Assembly: GCA_036744005.1 (NCBI GenBank)
Contig: DAINOJ010000008.1
Coordinates: forward strand, 1-64,000
Source of the DNA: CALCNS01 sp937897315
GTDB lineage: Bacteria > Bacillota > JAAYKD01
Direction: 5' to 3'
Length of the DNA stretch: 64,000 nt
Shown here: one piece after another, positions 45,109 to 54,402 of the stretch
Layout: each line of letters starts with the position of its first letter
How positions within the stretch are numbered: position 1 is the first letter of the stretch
Notes under the pieces: model-generated
What the model was told of the DNA's origin: nothing
Databases searched by the model: none
Seen by the model: the letters and a program-made list of their open reading frames with translations, nothing else
Made by a program: the position numbers and the translations under genes

Positions 45109-46254
45109 TTAGAGGCACTTGCGACCCATACTCCATACCTGTTTCAGTTCTAGTCGGTCATCCAATACGACCAAATCAGCATCCCGCCCTGGTGTAAGGC
45201 TTCCCTTAGTAGATTCAATTCCCATGGCCAGAGCCGGTGTTTGCGTTGCCATTTTCACAGCAACCTGTAAGGCGACTCCGCCCAATTTCACCGCATTACG
45301 GACCGCTTGTACCATGGTCAGTTTACTTCCGGCGATGGTGCCATCTTCTAAATAAAAGGCATTGCTGCCAGATACGACCTTTTGGTTTCCCATATAAAAC
45401 TCTTCTATGTCTTCTCCAGTTCCCTTCAAAGAGTCTGTGATTAAAAGGACGCCGTCTGATCCCTTGGCTTTCATGGCCAACTTCACCATCGCGGGGTGAA
45501 CATGAACTCCATCACATATCAACTGAGCTCTCAACTCTTTACTGACCAAAGCAGCTGCCGACAAACCCGGTGCTCTGCGATCGAGACCAGTCATTGCGTT
45601 ATATAAATGCGTAACTTGGCTCATTCCCCAGGTTGTCGATAGAGTTCCAATGTCATATTCCGCTTCCGAATGACCTGCAGAGAAACGAATCCCTTTCCCA
45701 ATACCATAGCGAATCATTTCTTTCACGCCATCCACTTCCGGAGCTACCGTCATCAGCTTTACCGCAGGAGAATCGAAGAAGGCAGCATACTCTTCTTCAA
45801 GTGGCAAACGAATAAAATCACCGGCTTGAGCTCCTTTTCTTGCTTCCGAGAGATACGGCCCTTCCAGATGAACACCCAAGACTATTCTCTTTAAATCCGG
45901 CTCTTGCATTGCTTTTTCCACTGCATCAATGACACGGTTGAGCATCCCACGATTATGAGTCACCGTTGTCGGATACAACGCTGTGGTACCGTGCTGAAGA
46001 TGAAAGTTGGCCAAAGTTCGAATGGCATCCACGGTGCCATCCATCGCATCCGCACCACCACCCCCGTGGACATGTACATCAATAAAACCCGGCAGCAACC
46101 AACTGTCGGCTAAGGAAATCTTTTCATACTCCACCGGAATTTCATTCTCGGATACAAAACCAGAAATTCTTCCGTCTTTCACCAAGAGGGCTGATCCAGA
46201 TAATACTTGCTCCGGTGTCATGATTCTGCCGCGATAAAATGCAACAGTTCCCAT
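45109..46254 (-). CDS. nagA: N-acetylglucosamine-6-phosphate deacetylase
   Basis: A 381-aa amidohydrolase from the ATG at 46254 (an upstream ATG one codon earlier is possible; AGGAGA lies before both). Signatures are HVHGGGGADAMDG, LEGPYLS, GHSEAEYD, THLYNAMTGLDRR and LLITDSLKG with the active-site Asp. Removes acetate from GlcNAc-6-P during amino sugar catabolism and cell-wall recycling. nagB is not in the window. The gene sits between prmC and tsaC, which is unlike the usual Firmicutes order. Confidence 0.92.
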   Translation of the reverse strand: MGTVAFYRGRIMTPEQVLSGSALLVKDGRISGFVSENEIPVEYEKISLADSWLLPGFIDVHVHGGGGADAMDGTVDAIRTLANFHLQHGTTALYPTTVTHNRGMLNRVIDAVEKAMQEPDLKRIVLGVHLEGPYLSEARKGAQAGDFIRLPLEEEYAAFFDSPAVKLMTVAPEVDGVKEMIRYGIGKGIRFSAGHSEAEYDIGTLSTTWGMSQVTHLYNAMTGLDRRAPGLSAAALVSKELRAQLICDGVHVHPAMVKLAMKAKGSDGVLLITDSLKGTGEDIEEFYMGNQKVVSGSNAFYLEDGTIAGSKLTMVQAVRNAVKLGGVALQVAVKMATQTPALAMGIESTKGSLTPGRDADLVVLDDRLELKQVWSMGRKCL

Positions 46255-46305
46255 CATTTCTCCTACTTTCAGCATTGTAGCAATCGTTTTTCATCAGTTC
46301 GCACT

Positions 46306-47199
46306 TTATAGGAAGGTCTCCTGCTTTTCCCATAACAAAGTGCGCGCAATACCATTAAAATCAATACGCATGTCCAATAATCGCCACCCTATATGCTCTG
46401 CGATATTTTGTAGCACTGCTGCTTGATCTTTTCCCACTTCAACAGCCAAGAAGCCCTGCGGGTATAGCCTTTCGTGTCCCTCCGTAAGCAGTCTGTGATA
46501 ATACCGCAATCCATCTGGCCCACCAAACAATGCCACATGGGGTTCGCGTTGAACATCGGGTGCTATTTCAACAAGATCTCTTTCCGGAATATAAGGAGGA
46601 TTGCTAACCAATACATGATATTGAGCAAATGGTAACGGGGCCAGTAAATCCCCTTGGAAAATATGTACCCGATTTGAAACACCCAGTAAATCGGCATTCT
46701 CGCGAGCTTGTAACACCGGTTCTTCGGCGATATCACTGCCATGAACCCATAATTTTGGAAACAGAGACGCAAGAGTGATACCAATCACCCCAGATCCTAC
46801 CCCGACTTCTCCTAGATGGATTTTTTCTTGTTTCGTCCATCGCTTGGATAAATGGTCGGATACCATCTCAACCAAGAGTTCTGTCTCAGGTCGAGGGATT
46901 AGAACGCCAGGTCGAACTAAGAATTTCATCCCATAGAATTCTTGTTCCCCTAGAAGATATTGCATGGGCATATACTCCGCTCGGCGTTGCAGCATGGTAT
47001 GATAACGAATGTCAAAGTCCACATCTGAAACGGGTTCCTCATTGATATGAGCAAAAAATGAGGCTCTGGAGAGCCCCAGCGCCTTTCGCAATAAAAGTTC
47101 GGCATCGCGCAACGCGGTTTGCTCATCAAAGTATTCTTTTAAATAGATATATCCCCGATGGCGCAATTGACGCAGAGTTGCATGATCGGATGGAATCAT
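46306..47199 (-). CDS. prmC: Peptide chain release factor N5-glutamine methyltransferase
   Basis: A 297-aa methyltransferase. The helical N-terminal domain precedes the SAM-binding region LGEVGVGSGVIGITLASLF and the active-site motif NPPYIPERD. It methylates the GGQ glutamine of RF1/RF2. Its ATG overlaps the prfA stop by ATGA, so enzyme and substrate are co-translated. Confidence 0.95.
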   Translation of the reverse strand: MIPSDHATLRQLRHRGYIYLKEYFDEQTALRDAELLLRKALGLSRASFFAHINEEPVSDVDFDIRYHTMLQRRAEYMPMQYLLGEQEFYGMKFLVRPGVLIPRPETELLVEMVSDHLSKRWTKQEKIHLGEVGVGSGVIGITLASLFPKLWVHGSDIAEEPVLQARENADLLGVSNRVHIFQGDLLAPLPFAQYHVLVSNPPYIPERDLVEIAPDVQREPHVALFGGPDGLRYYHRLLTEGHERLYPQGFLAVEVGKDQAAVLQNIAEHIGWRLLDMRIDFNGIARTLLWEKQETFL

Positions 47200-48272
47200 T
47201 GTCCTTCCCCGTTCAATTTGGCTGCCCGGTCCGCTACAATGAGAGCATCGATCATTTCTTCGATGTCACCGTTTAAAAACGCTTCCAACTGATAAATGGT
47301 CATGCCAATACGGTGATCGGTGATGCGTCCTTGCGGAAAATTATAGGTTCGAATTCGCTCCGAACGATCTCCTGTACCGACTTGACTTTTTCGATCTGCA
47401 CCAACAGAAGCCGCTTGTTTGCGTTCTTCTATTTCTAAAAGGCGTGCACGTAAGACGCGCATGGCTTTATCTTTATTCTTTAATTGTGAGCGTTCGTCTT
47501 GACAAGTCACTACGACACCAGTGGGTAGATGAGTCAGTCGAACTGCAGTTTCTACCTTGTTCACGTTCTGACCACCTGCACCTCCGGAACAAAAGATATC
47601 TGTTTTTATGTCATTGGGATTGATATCAATCTCTACTTCTTCCGCTTCCGGCAACACTGCCACAGTGGCGGTAGATGTGTGAATTCGTCCCGATGCCTCG
47701 GTTTCAGGAACACGTTGCACGCGATGTACTCCGCTTTCAAATTTTAGGCGACTGTACGCCCCCTGTCCTTGTATGGAGAAAATAACCTCTTTTAATCCTC
47801 CAAGATCGGTTTCGTTTAAATCCATAAGCTCTGTTCGCCACCCTTTTCGTTCGGCATACAGAGTATACATACGGTACAAATCGCTGGCAAACAAAGCCGC
47901 TTCTCCACCCCCTGCTCCGCCACGGATTTCGACAATCACGTTTTTATCGTCATTCGGGTCCTTAGGCAAGAGCAAAATCTTAAGCTCCTCCGATAATGCT
48001 TCTTTACGCTCGCGCAAGTGTGTTACTTCTTCTTTCAGCAAATCGGCAAAATCGGAATCGTTGGCATCTTCTGAATTTAGAGCCAGGAGATTGTCTTCGA
48101 TTTCTTGACTTATTTTCTGATATTCTTCATAAGCAGTAACAGTATCACGAAGCACAGAGAGCTCTTTTGCATAAGCCTGGTATTCTTTTTGTCGATTGAA
48201 AATATCGGGATCTGACATGAGTTCGCTTAACAAATGATAACGATCGGCCAAAGCCTGTAACTTATCATACAT
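47196..48272 (-). CDS. prfA: Peptide chain release factor 1
   Basis: A 358-aa RF1 with the GGQ motif in GGAGGQNVNKVETAVR and the codon-recognition region expected for UAA/UAG; N-terminal helices match the usual length. Followed by prmC with an ATGA overlap. The upstream DUF1385 gene overlaps its start by 8 nt. Confidence 0.96.
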   Translation of the reverse strand: MYDKLQALADRYHLLSELMSDPDIFNRQKEYQAYAKELSVLRDTVTAYEEYQKISQEIEDNLLALNSEDANDSDFADLLKEEVTHLRERKEALSEELKILLLPKDPNDDKNVIVEIRGGAGGGEAALFASDLYRMYTLYAERKGWRTELMDLNETDLGGLKEVIFSIQGQGAYSRLKFESGVHRVQRVPETEASGRIHTSTATVAVLPEAEEVEIDINPNDIKTDIFCSGGAGGQNVNKVETAVRLTHLPTGVVVTCQDERSQLKNKDKAMRVLRARLLEIEERKQAASVGADRKSQVGTGDRSERIRTYNFPQGRITDHRIGMTIYQLEAFLNGDIEEMIDALIVADRAAKLNGEGQ

Positions 48273-49173
48273 GAATAACTACCTCCTCAGGTGGTAAAAC
48301 AGCTTGCAACGCTTTTATCGCCACCTCTATTTGTAAATCATCCGGTTCACGGGTTGTTAGTTTTTGCATCCACAAACCTGGACGGATCAGGATATCCAAT
48401 ACTGGATTCTCCCCGGCTATCTTCCCCATGAAACGTAGTATTTCATACGAAAATCCAGCCACAATCGGCATTAACGACAACCGATATAGAACTCTTAGCC
48501 ACAAATTGGGCCAGCCAAATAAGGAAAAGAACAGGGAAGCAACGACCATGACGATAAAAAGAAAGCTAGTGCCGCACCTAGGATGTAATGTGCTATATCG
48601 ACGGACATTTGCCACGGTTAACTCCTCTTTGGCTTCATAACAATAGATTGTTTTATGCTCTGCACCATGATACTGAAAAACCCGGCGAATGTCTTTCATT
48701 TGACTGACAGCAGTGAGATATACCAAGAAAAATAAAATGCGGACGACCCCTTCCAGCAAATTGCGCAAAAAAGGGTGGGTGATTTGCTGCAAAGGGAGAA
48801 ATCGCAGAAGAACCGTAGGTAGAATCATAAATAATCCAATACCCAGTAACAAAGAGAGCGCTACCGCTAAGAGCATTTGCCACTCACTTAATGATTCTTC
48901 TTCGTCCGCTCCATACAACTCGGCAGAAAAACTCAGTATTTTTATGCCGCCAATCATCGATTCCAAAAAGGCAACAACACCTCGTAAAATGGGTAGGCCT
49001 AAAAAAGGGTATTTCTTTTGCAACGGAATGGTTTGTCGAATATCGGTCACCAATTCTCCTGAGCTTTTGCGACAGACTACCGCTGTTTTACCATCAGGAC
49101 CTTTCATCATGACCCCTTCGATGACTGCTTGGCCTCCATAAGCTGTATATTGCCTTTGTTTCTTTTCTGTCAT
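48265..49173 (-). CDS. DUF1385/YqhQ membrane protein
   Basis: A 302-aa protein with the conserved start YGGQAVIEGVMMKGPDG and HGAEHKTIYCYE, then about four hydrophobic segments and LHPRCGTSFLFIVM. The His/Glu/Cys motif suggests a metal site. The ATG at 49173 with AAGGAG upstream is used; the longer frame has no such site. It is a conserved neighbour of rpmE and prfA in Clostridia. Confidence 0.9.
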   Translation of the reverse strand: MTEKKQRQYTAYGGQAVIEGVMMKGPDGKTAVVCRKSSGELVTDIRQTIPLQKKYPFLGLPILRGVVAFLESMIGGIKILSFSAELYGADEEESLSEWQMLLAVALSLLLGIGLFMILPTVLLRFLPLQQITHPFLRNLLEGVVRILFFLVYLTAVSQMKDIRRVFQYHGAEHKTIYCYEAKEELTVANVRRYSTLHPRCGTSFLFIVMVVASLFFSLFGWPNLWLRVLYRLSLMPIVAGFSYEILRFMGKIAGENPVLDILIRPGLWMQKLTTREPDDLQIEVAIKALQAVLPPEEVVIHV

Positions 49174-49273
49174 CCTTGGACTCCTTACTCCATCCCGGTA
49201 AAAGGACGGCTGTTTCAGTACATAGCGAAACAAGCAGTTTTGGTGTGATGCCAAATCTGCTTGTTTAACATAG

Positions 49274-49489
49274 CTACGCTTTGGTTTCGTCTTTGATACC
49301 CCAACGTTTCATAAATCGATCGACTCGACCACCGGTATCCACCAGTTTTTGTTTTCCGGTAAAGAAAGGATGGCATTTGGAACACAGCTCCACATGCACT
49401 TCTTTCTTTGTAGAAAATGCTTTAAAACGTTCGCCGCAGGCACAAATGACATCGGCTTCGTATAATTTGGGATGGATTTTGTCTTTCAC
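49274..49489 (-). CDS. rpmE: Ribosomal protein L31
   Basis: A 71-aa L31 of the zinc-containing type: ICACGERF followed by ELCSKCHPFFTGKQK gives the four Cys ligands, then VDTGGRVDRFMKRWG. A zinc-free paralogue would be expected to respond to zinc depletion but is not present here. Confidence 0.97.
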   Translation of the reverse strand: MKDKIHPKLYEADVICACGERFKAFSTKKEVHVELCSKCHPFFTGKQKLVDTGGRVDRFMKRWGIKDETKA

Positions 49490-49581
49490 TTTTCTTCACC
49501 TCTACTTCTGTACACTGTTAGAATGGGACAATTATAGCATACAATTCGTAGTGAAGCAAGTAGAATCTGTAATGCAATAGG

Positions 49582-50883
49582 TCAGTTTTGGTTAAAATTC
49601 TTGCTTCGGGAGAAAGAACCCACCAATGCTGACGTTTCGTTGCGGATGATTTCGATTAATTTTAGCATTCCCAACGCTTTTCCATAAGTACTTTCGGTTA
49701 CTTTCATCGTTTGCCAGTACAGATTGGGATCTATATTTAGGTTTCGCAACTGCACCATATATATATGGTGATCTTGTATAAATTTCAGTAATGATTCGAT
49801 TTCACGTTCCCGATCGGTAATGCCGGGGAATGCCAAAAAATTTAACGATACCTGAACCCCCGCGATTCTGCATTGTTCCATAGAACGCAAGACATCCTCA
49901 AATTGGTAGGAAATAGGGCGGTAATACGCATGATAAAGCTCCGGTATGGTCGAATTCAAAGACACTCTAATGGCATCCAATCGGTTCTGTACCAAAGCAG
50001 TAATGGCTTCTGTGTGGCCGGCATTGGAATTGATATTGACCGTTCCTTTATGAGTCCTAGACCGAATTTGTTGCATAGCCTGTACTAAGATTCGATACTG
50101 CAAAGAGGGCTCCCCCTCACAACCTTGCCCGAATGATATCATGCCCTCTTCTGCATGTTGCAGATGCGCACTTCCAAGCGACACAATCTCCTCGATGCTA
50201 GGTACAAAATTTAACCTAGTTTGCGGCGCGGGACAACATTCCGATTCCTGCAAGGATATACAACCCAAGCAACGGGCATTGCAAACCGGAGAAACCGGAA
50301 TACCGGCTTCCCAGCGCCGATAGAACATATTTTGAGCAGTAAAGCAACGATAATCCAGAGCACAATGAGCTAATTGCTCAACGATTCGATTTGTAGGAAA
50401 CTCTGCCATACGCTGAACGATGAGGCTCTCTAATTTTTCTGTATTAAAATGCTTTGGAGCCCATCGATCACGCAATTCGTCAGTAGGATGAGCAGCTACC
50501 CAAATCTCATCTTCATGCCAGGCTACCGCAGCGTATCCATAAAGAGGCAACTCCTCAGCTCCGCTTTCGACTTCGAAAGCCGGTAATGCCAATCGAGTAT
50601 AGCCCTGCGGCAATGTGGCAGCCACAGCGACCGCCCCATCGATTTCTAAGACTTCACCCTGTGCATCCATACCTAAGGGTTTTCTTCCCGGTAGAGAAAT
50701 GAGACCGGCACCTTCCGGTAAAGGCATCCATTCACCCATATCGGGAAGAATCAATTCCTCTCCTTGTTGAAACAGTGCTCGCAGTTGAGGGTCATCCATC
50801 AGATTCTCATGGTCATCTGCCATGAGCAAACAAAAAGGCATAGACTCTTTCTCTTTATTGCGGTGCATTCGATATATGTTCAT
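49582..50883 (-). CDS. Radical SAM protein of unknown function
   Basis: A 433-aa protein. The radical SAM cluster motif is C-x3-C-x2-C in PVCNARCLGC, followed by FGQGCEGEPSLQ and INSNAGHTEAIT. The N-terminal 180 residues are beta-rich and unassigned. It starts 1 nt after the glpX stop, so co-translation is likely. Conserved next to rpmE in several Clostridia, where rho lies in Bacillus. Substrate unknown. Confidence 0.85.
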   Translation of the reverse strand: MNIYRMHRNKEKESMPFCLLMADDHENLMDDPQLRALFQQGEELILPDMGEWMPLPEGAGLISLPGRKPLGMDAQGEVLEIDGAVAVAATLPQGYTRLALPAFEVESGAEELPLYGYAAVAWHEDEIWVAAHPTDELRDRWAPKHFNTEKLESLIVQRMAEFPTNRIVEQLAHCALDYRCFTAQNMFYRRWEAGIPVSPVCNARCLGCISLQESECCPAPQTRLNFVPSIEEIVSLGSAHLQHAEEGMISFGQGCEGEPSLQYRILVQAMQQIRSRTHKGTVNINSNAGHTEAITALVQNRLDAIRVSLNSTIPELYHAYYRPISYQFEDVLRSMEQCRIAGVQVSLNFLAFPGITDREREIESLLKFIQDHHIYMVQLRNLNIDPNLYWQTMKVTESTYGKALGMLKLIEIIRNETSALVGSFSRSKNFNQN

Positions 50884-50884
50884 C

Positions 50885-51844
50885 TTAAAAATCCCAGTGC
50901 TTTTGGGCTAAACGGTGAGTGGCTTCAATCCATCGCACCGTCCCGGTCTTACCCCGCATTACGATTGAATGAGTCTGTGCTATACCATTTCCGTAATACC
51001 GTACTCCTCGCAGAAAATCTCCGTCAGAAATACCAGTAGAAGCGAAAAAGACATCGTCACCCTTCACCAAGTCATTCAAATATAACACTTTGCCCAATTC
51101 GCATCCCATCTCCAAAACTCGGGCTGTTTCTTGTTCGTTCATGGGAACCAATCTACCTTGCAGTTCACCACCCATACACTTCAATGCAGCTGCAGCCAAG
51201 ACACCCTCCGGAGCTCCGCCGGTACCTATCATAATATCAATACCACTATTGGGGGTAGCGGTAGCGACTGCTGCAGATACATCACCATCGGTAATCAAAC
51301 GAATTCTTGCACCCGCTTCCCTAGCTTGGCGGATGATATGACTGTGGCGTTCGCGATCGAGACATATCATAGTGACTTCATTCATTGTTTTTCCTTTCGC
51401 TCTGGCCACTGCTTCTAAATTTCGGCGTACCGGCCAAGTCAAATCAATGACTCCGGCTGCTTCAGGCCCCACCGCGATTTTCTCCATATACATATCGGGT
51501 GCATGGAGCAAACATCCTGCCGGTGCTGCCGCCAAACAAGCAATTGCACCGGGCAACCCTTTGGCTACCAAATTAGTACCTTCCAGAGGATCGACCGCAA
51601 TGTCGACTTTCGGGCCATTGCCATTGCCGACTTTCTCACCAATATATAGCATGGGTGCCTCGTCTAATTCCCCTTCGCCAATGACCACGGTTCCTTCAAT
51701 ATTCAAACTGTCGAACAAGCGTCGCATGGCTTCCACAGCAAGACCATCGGCTCCGTTTTTATCTCCTCGACCCAATAATCTTCCACAAGCCAACGCCGCA
51801 GCTTCTGTTACTCTTACAAATTCCAAAGCCAATTCTCTGTTCAT
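50885..51844 (-). CDS. glpX: Class II fructose-1,6-bisphosphatase
   Basis: A 319-aa GlpX. Signatures include GRGDKNGADGLAVEAMR, VVIGEGELDEAPML, DIAVDPLEGTN (metal ligands) and ISDGDFLRGVRYYG. Hydrolyses FBP in gluconeogenesis. It lies 12 nt after talC. Confidence 0.95.
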   Translation of the reverse strand: MNRELALEFVRVTEAAALACGRLLGRGDKNGADGLAVEAMRRLFDSLNIEGTVVIGEGELDEAPMLYIGEKVGNGNGPKVDIAVDPLEGTNLVAKGLPGAIACLAAAPAGCLLHAPDMYMEKIAVGPEAAGVIDLTWPVRRNLEAVARAKGKTMNEVTMICLDRERHSHIIRQAREAGARIRLITDGDVSAAVATATPNSGIDIMIGTGGAPEGVLAAAALKCMGGELQGRLVPMNEQETARVLEMGCELGKVLYLNDLVKGDDVFFASTGISDGDFLRGVRYYGNGIAQTHSIVMRGKTGTVRWIEATHRLAQKHWDF

Positions 51845-51856
51845 TCTACGTTCTCC

Positions 51857-52513
51857 TTATTTCTTATTCTCTTTCAATTGCTGCCAATCTTGCAGGAATC
51901 TTTCCAGACCCGTGTCTGTTAGCGGATGAAGCATCATTTGTTGCAGTGTTTTCCACGGCACAGTGGCAATTTGTGCACCTGCTTTGGCTGCTTCTGTGAC
52001 ATGAAGCACACTCCGGATACTGGCTGCTATGATTTGAGTATCCAATCCATGGAAAGCAAAAATCTCTGCCAACTCAGATACAACGGCTAACCCGTCTACT
52101 CCTGTATCATCCAACCGCCCAACAAATGGACTGACATAGGTAGCCCCGGCTCGAGCTGCCAGTAATCCCTGGGCTACCGAAAAAACCAAAGTCACATTCA
52201 CTGGGATATGTAGCTCACTAAGAATTTTGGTTGCTTTTAAGCCATCCTCTGTCATGGGTATTTTAATCACCACATTGGGATGAACTGCATATAATTCTTT
52301 GGCTTCTTGAACCATCTCTGCCCAGTTGGTTGCTAAGACTTCGGCACTGACCGGTCCTTGACAGATTTCGCAGATCGCCCGTATGGCTCGGTGAAAGTCC
52401 TTGTGACCTGCTTTTGCTATTATGCTTGGATTCGTTGTTACCCCACAAATAATCCCGCAATCGACAGCACGTTGTATCTCAGCGAAATCAGCTGTATCAA
52501 TATAAAGCTTCAA
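51857..52513 (-). CDS. Transaldolase/fructose-6-phosphate aldolase (TalC type)
   Basis: A 218-aa small transaldolase-family enzyme with Schiff-base Lys84 in VVIKIPMT, preceded by GVTTNPSI and followed by VNVTLVFSVAQ. The start is TTG at 52513 with AGGAGG 7 nt upstream. Length fits TalC/FSA; transaldolase or aldolase activity cannot be separated by sequence. First gene of the operon. Confidence 0.93.
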   Translation of the reverse strand: MKLYIDTADFAEIQRAVDCGIICGVTTNPSIIAKAGHKDFHRAIRAICEICQGPVSAEVLATNWAEMVQEAKELYAVHPNVVIKIPMTEDGLKATKILSELHIPVNVTLVFSVAQGLLAARAGATYVSPFVGRLDDTGVDGLAVVSELAEIFAFHGLDTQIIAASIRSVLHVTEAAKAGAQIATVPWKTLQQMMLHPLTDTGLERFLQDWQQLKENKK

Positions 52514-52617
52514 ATGAACTCCTCCTCTCTGTCATATCCATAGAGCTTATTTTCCTTTTCTTTCGCGTTTATAAACAGACTTTCCTTCTCATTTTGGGCG
52601 ATTTGAAGCAAAAGTAA

Positions 52618-52640
52618 AGAGCTTCCGTAAAGGAAGCTCT
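52618..52640 (-). terminator. Terminator of the M14 carboxypeptidase unit
   Basis: AGAGCTTCC and GGAAGCTCT form a perfect 9-bp stem with a GTAAA loop; T-rich sequence follows on the minus strand. Confidence 0.8.
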
Positions 52641-52652
52641 CATCCGTTAAGT

Positions 52653-54332
52653 TTAGGCCAATATAATAGGAATACTGAAGACGCCCGCTTTATGTGAAGT
52701 TACGTGTATTTGCAGCTTTTCTCCTTCTTGGCCTTGGATTAACCATTGAATTTCTTTACTAAATGCTTGATCTTTCCCACCTCGGAAGTTGCCTCCTTCG
52801 AATTTCCAGCTGCGACCCGCTCGACCTGCCAAATGCCCAATTTTACGTTTAGCTGGTTGCCCATCCACCGTTTTTGCTGAAATCTCTACAATCGTCTCTT
52901 TGATTGTCTTCATATTCATGGCTTCTTGGCTAAGATGTGTGGGTAAATACCCTGCATTGCTCAATTTTAACGAGACTCGCCAAGTCTGTTGATCGATTTT
53001 CTCTACTTTCAATTCATCTGCAACAAGGCGGGGAAGTGTTTTTGCATGACGCAACATAAATCGGGTTACTTTCTCGCACTCTTGCAACAAAAATTCATGT
53101 GGGCAATTCTGCACTACCGTTTTGGTTAAGAATCCACCAATCTCCACTTCACCGAGTTGTGGATGTTGGAAGGGTGTCCAATCGATAAAACCTTTTCCAC
53201 CAAGGGTGCTGTCATTCCATGCCATAATTTTGGCATTGTCTTCTTCGATTACCTTATCGGTTTTATCACGACGCGGCCAAAGGTCTTTCACGCCGGCACG
53301 ATTGGCTAAATCCCACAATTCAATGGTATATGCGGGTATTCCGAGATGACCATATAGCCAATCATCAAATGCACCACTAGAAAAGTTGTTTGGATCAGAG
53401 AAAAACTCATCATAGATATTTATACAAGGATATCCGGTTTCTTCAGTAGCCATTTCTCCAATCGCTTTAAAAATGGAGACATCCAACTTAGGTGCTTGCT
53501 TCTCCGGCTTAATACCCGGTGGACGCAAAATGACTCCACCTGTCGTGTGCAATGTAGAAGCACTGCCAATGTTGGGATGAGCGAGCACAAACTCTGCTAC
53601 CGCACGAGTCTCGGGTTCGGAAAGCGGATATGTGCCGGCACCGGCTTGTTTGGCTTCCACTCCCCATTGGCAGGGATAGTTCCGATTGAGATCCAGTCCC
53701 CATTTGGCAGGAGCTGGTTCCGGTTCTCCACCTTGCCAATCATGAAGTATTCCTTCATTAAAAATCCGATAAAACGTGCCTTCTTCCTCGTCGGGACGAC
53801 GCTTGACCATGAGCCTAGGGTCTTGCAAGCTGACCTTCCACTCACCGTGGGGGTGTTTTATGCGCATTTGCAAGATGTGTCCGTTGCCGTCGATGTCTTG
53901 CGGTACCAATCCGGGTTGTAGTTCCGGTTCGGGATACATTCTGGGTGCCGAACGCAACATATCGGGAGTCGTTAAATACGTTTCTGCGCCATCGGGTGAA
54001 ACTCGAGGTAAAACATAGAAAGTATACCGCTCCAACAGCTTGGCTACATCCGATTGAGTAGATTCACTGAGCAAATAATCAATGGTATGTAATGCGACCA
54101 TCGCTCCAGTTACTTCTCCAGCATGATGATTTCCATCAATGTAATAAGCCGGCTTGCTTTCCGGCATTCCAGTGCGCTCATCGGTCAATTGCATGAGCCA
54201 TTGATGTCGTCCTTCGGGGCTGACTCCAATGGAAGTAAGCTTAGATAATTGTGGGTGTTTCTCCGCTAAGGTCTTTAGTGCCTGAGTTAATTCTTCGTAG
54301 GTATAATAATGATCATAGGTGAAAGTGAGCAT
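52653..54332 (-). CDS. M14 zinc carboxypeptidase, copy 1
   Basis: A 559-aa zinc carboxypeptidase with the metal motif GNHHAGEVTG (H-x-x-E), third ligand in STLHTTGG and the catalytic Glu in IELWDLANRAG. Residues about 400-559 form a C-terminal beta-rich extension. No signal peptide, so probably cytoplasmic. The ATG at 54332 is set by AGGAGG 6 nt upstream; a TTG two codons earlier is less likely. It is a tandem paralogue of the next gene, 70 nt away. Confidence 0.9.
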   Translation of the reverse strand: MLTFTYDHYYTYEELTQALKTLAEKHPQLSKLTSIGVSPEGRHQWLMQLTDERTGMPESKPAYYIDGNHHAGEVTGAMVALHTIDYLLSESTQSDVAKLLERYTFYVLPRVSPDGAETYLTTPDMLRSAPRMYPEPELQPGLVPQDIDGNGHILQMRIKHPHGEWKVSLQDPRLMVKRRPDEEEGTFYRIFNEGILHDWQGGEPEPAPAKWGLDLNRNYPCQWGVEAKQAGAGTYPLSEPETRAVAEFVLAHPNIGSASTLHTTGGVILRPPGIKPEKQAPKLDVSIFKAIGEMATEETGYPCINIYDEFFSDPNNFSSGAFDDWLYGHLGIPAYTIELWDLANRAGVKDLWPRRDKTDKVIEEDNAKIMAWNDSTLGGKGFIDWTPFQHPQLGEVEIGGFLTKTVVQNCPHEFLLQECEKVTRFMLRHAKTLPRLVADELKVEKIDQQTWRVSLKLSNAGYLPTHLSQEAMNMKTIKETIVEISAKTVDGQPAKRKIGHLAGRAGRSWKFEGGNFRGGKDQAFSKEIQWLIQGQEGEKLQIHVTSHKAGVFSIPIILA

Positions 54333-54402
54333 AGACAACCTCCTCGTAAATTTTATATTTATACTTCAACGCGAATAAATATTCTTCCTGCTTACGCAAT
54401 AT

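Noticed and set aside
51372..51929. 185-aa plus-strand frame over glpX and talC
   Set aside because: It lies antisense to two clear genes and shows only composition-driven coding appearance.
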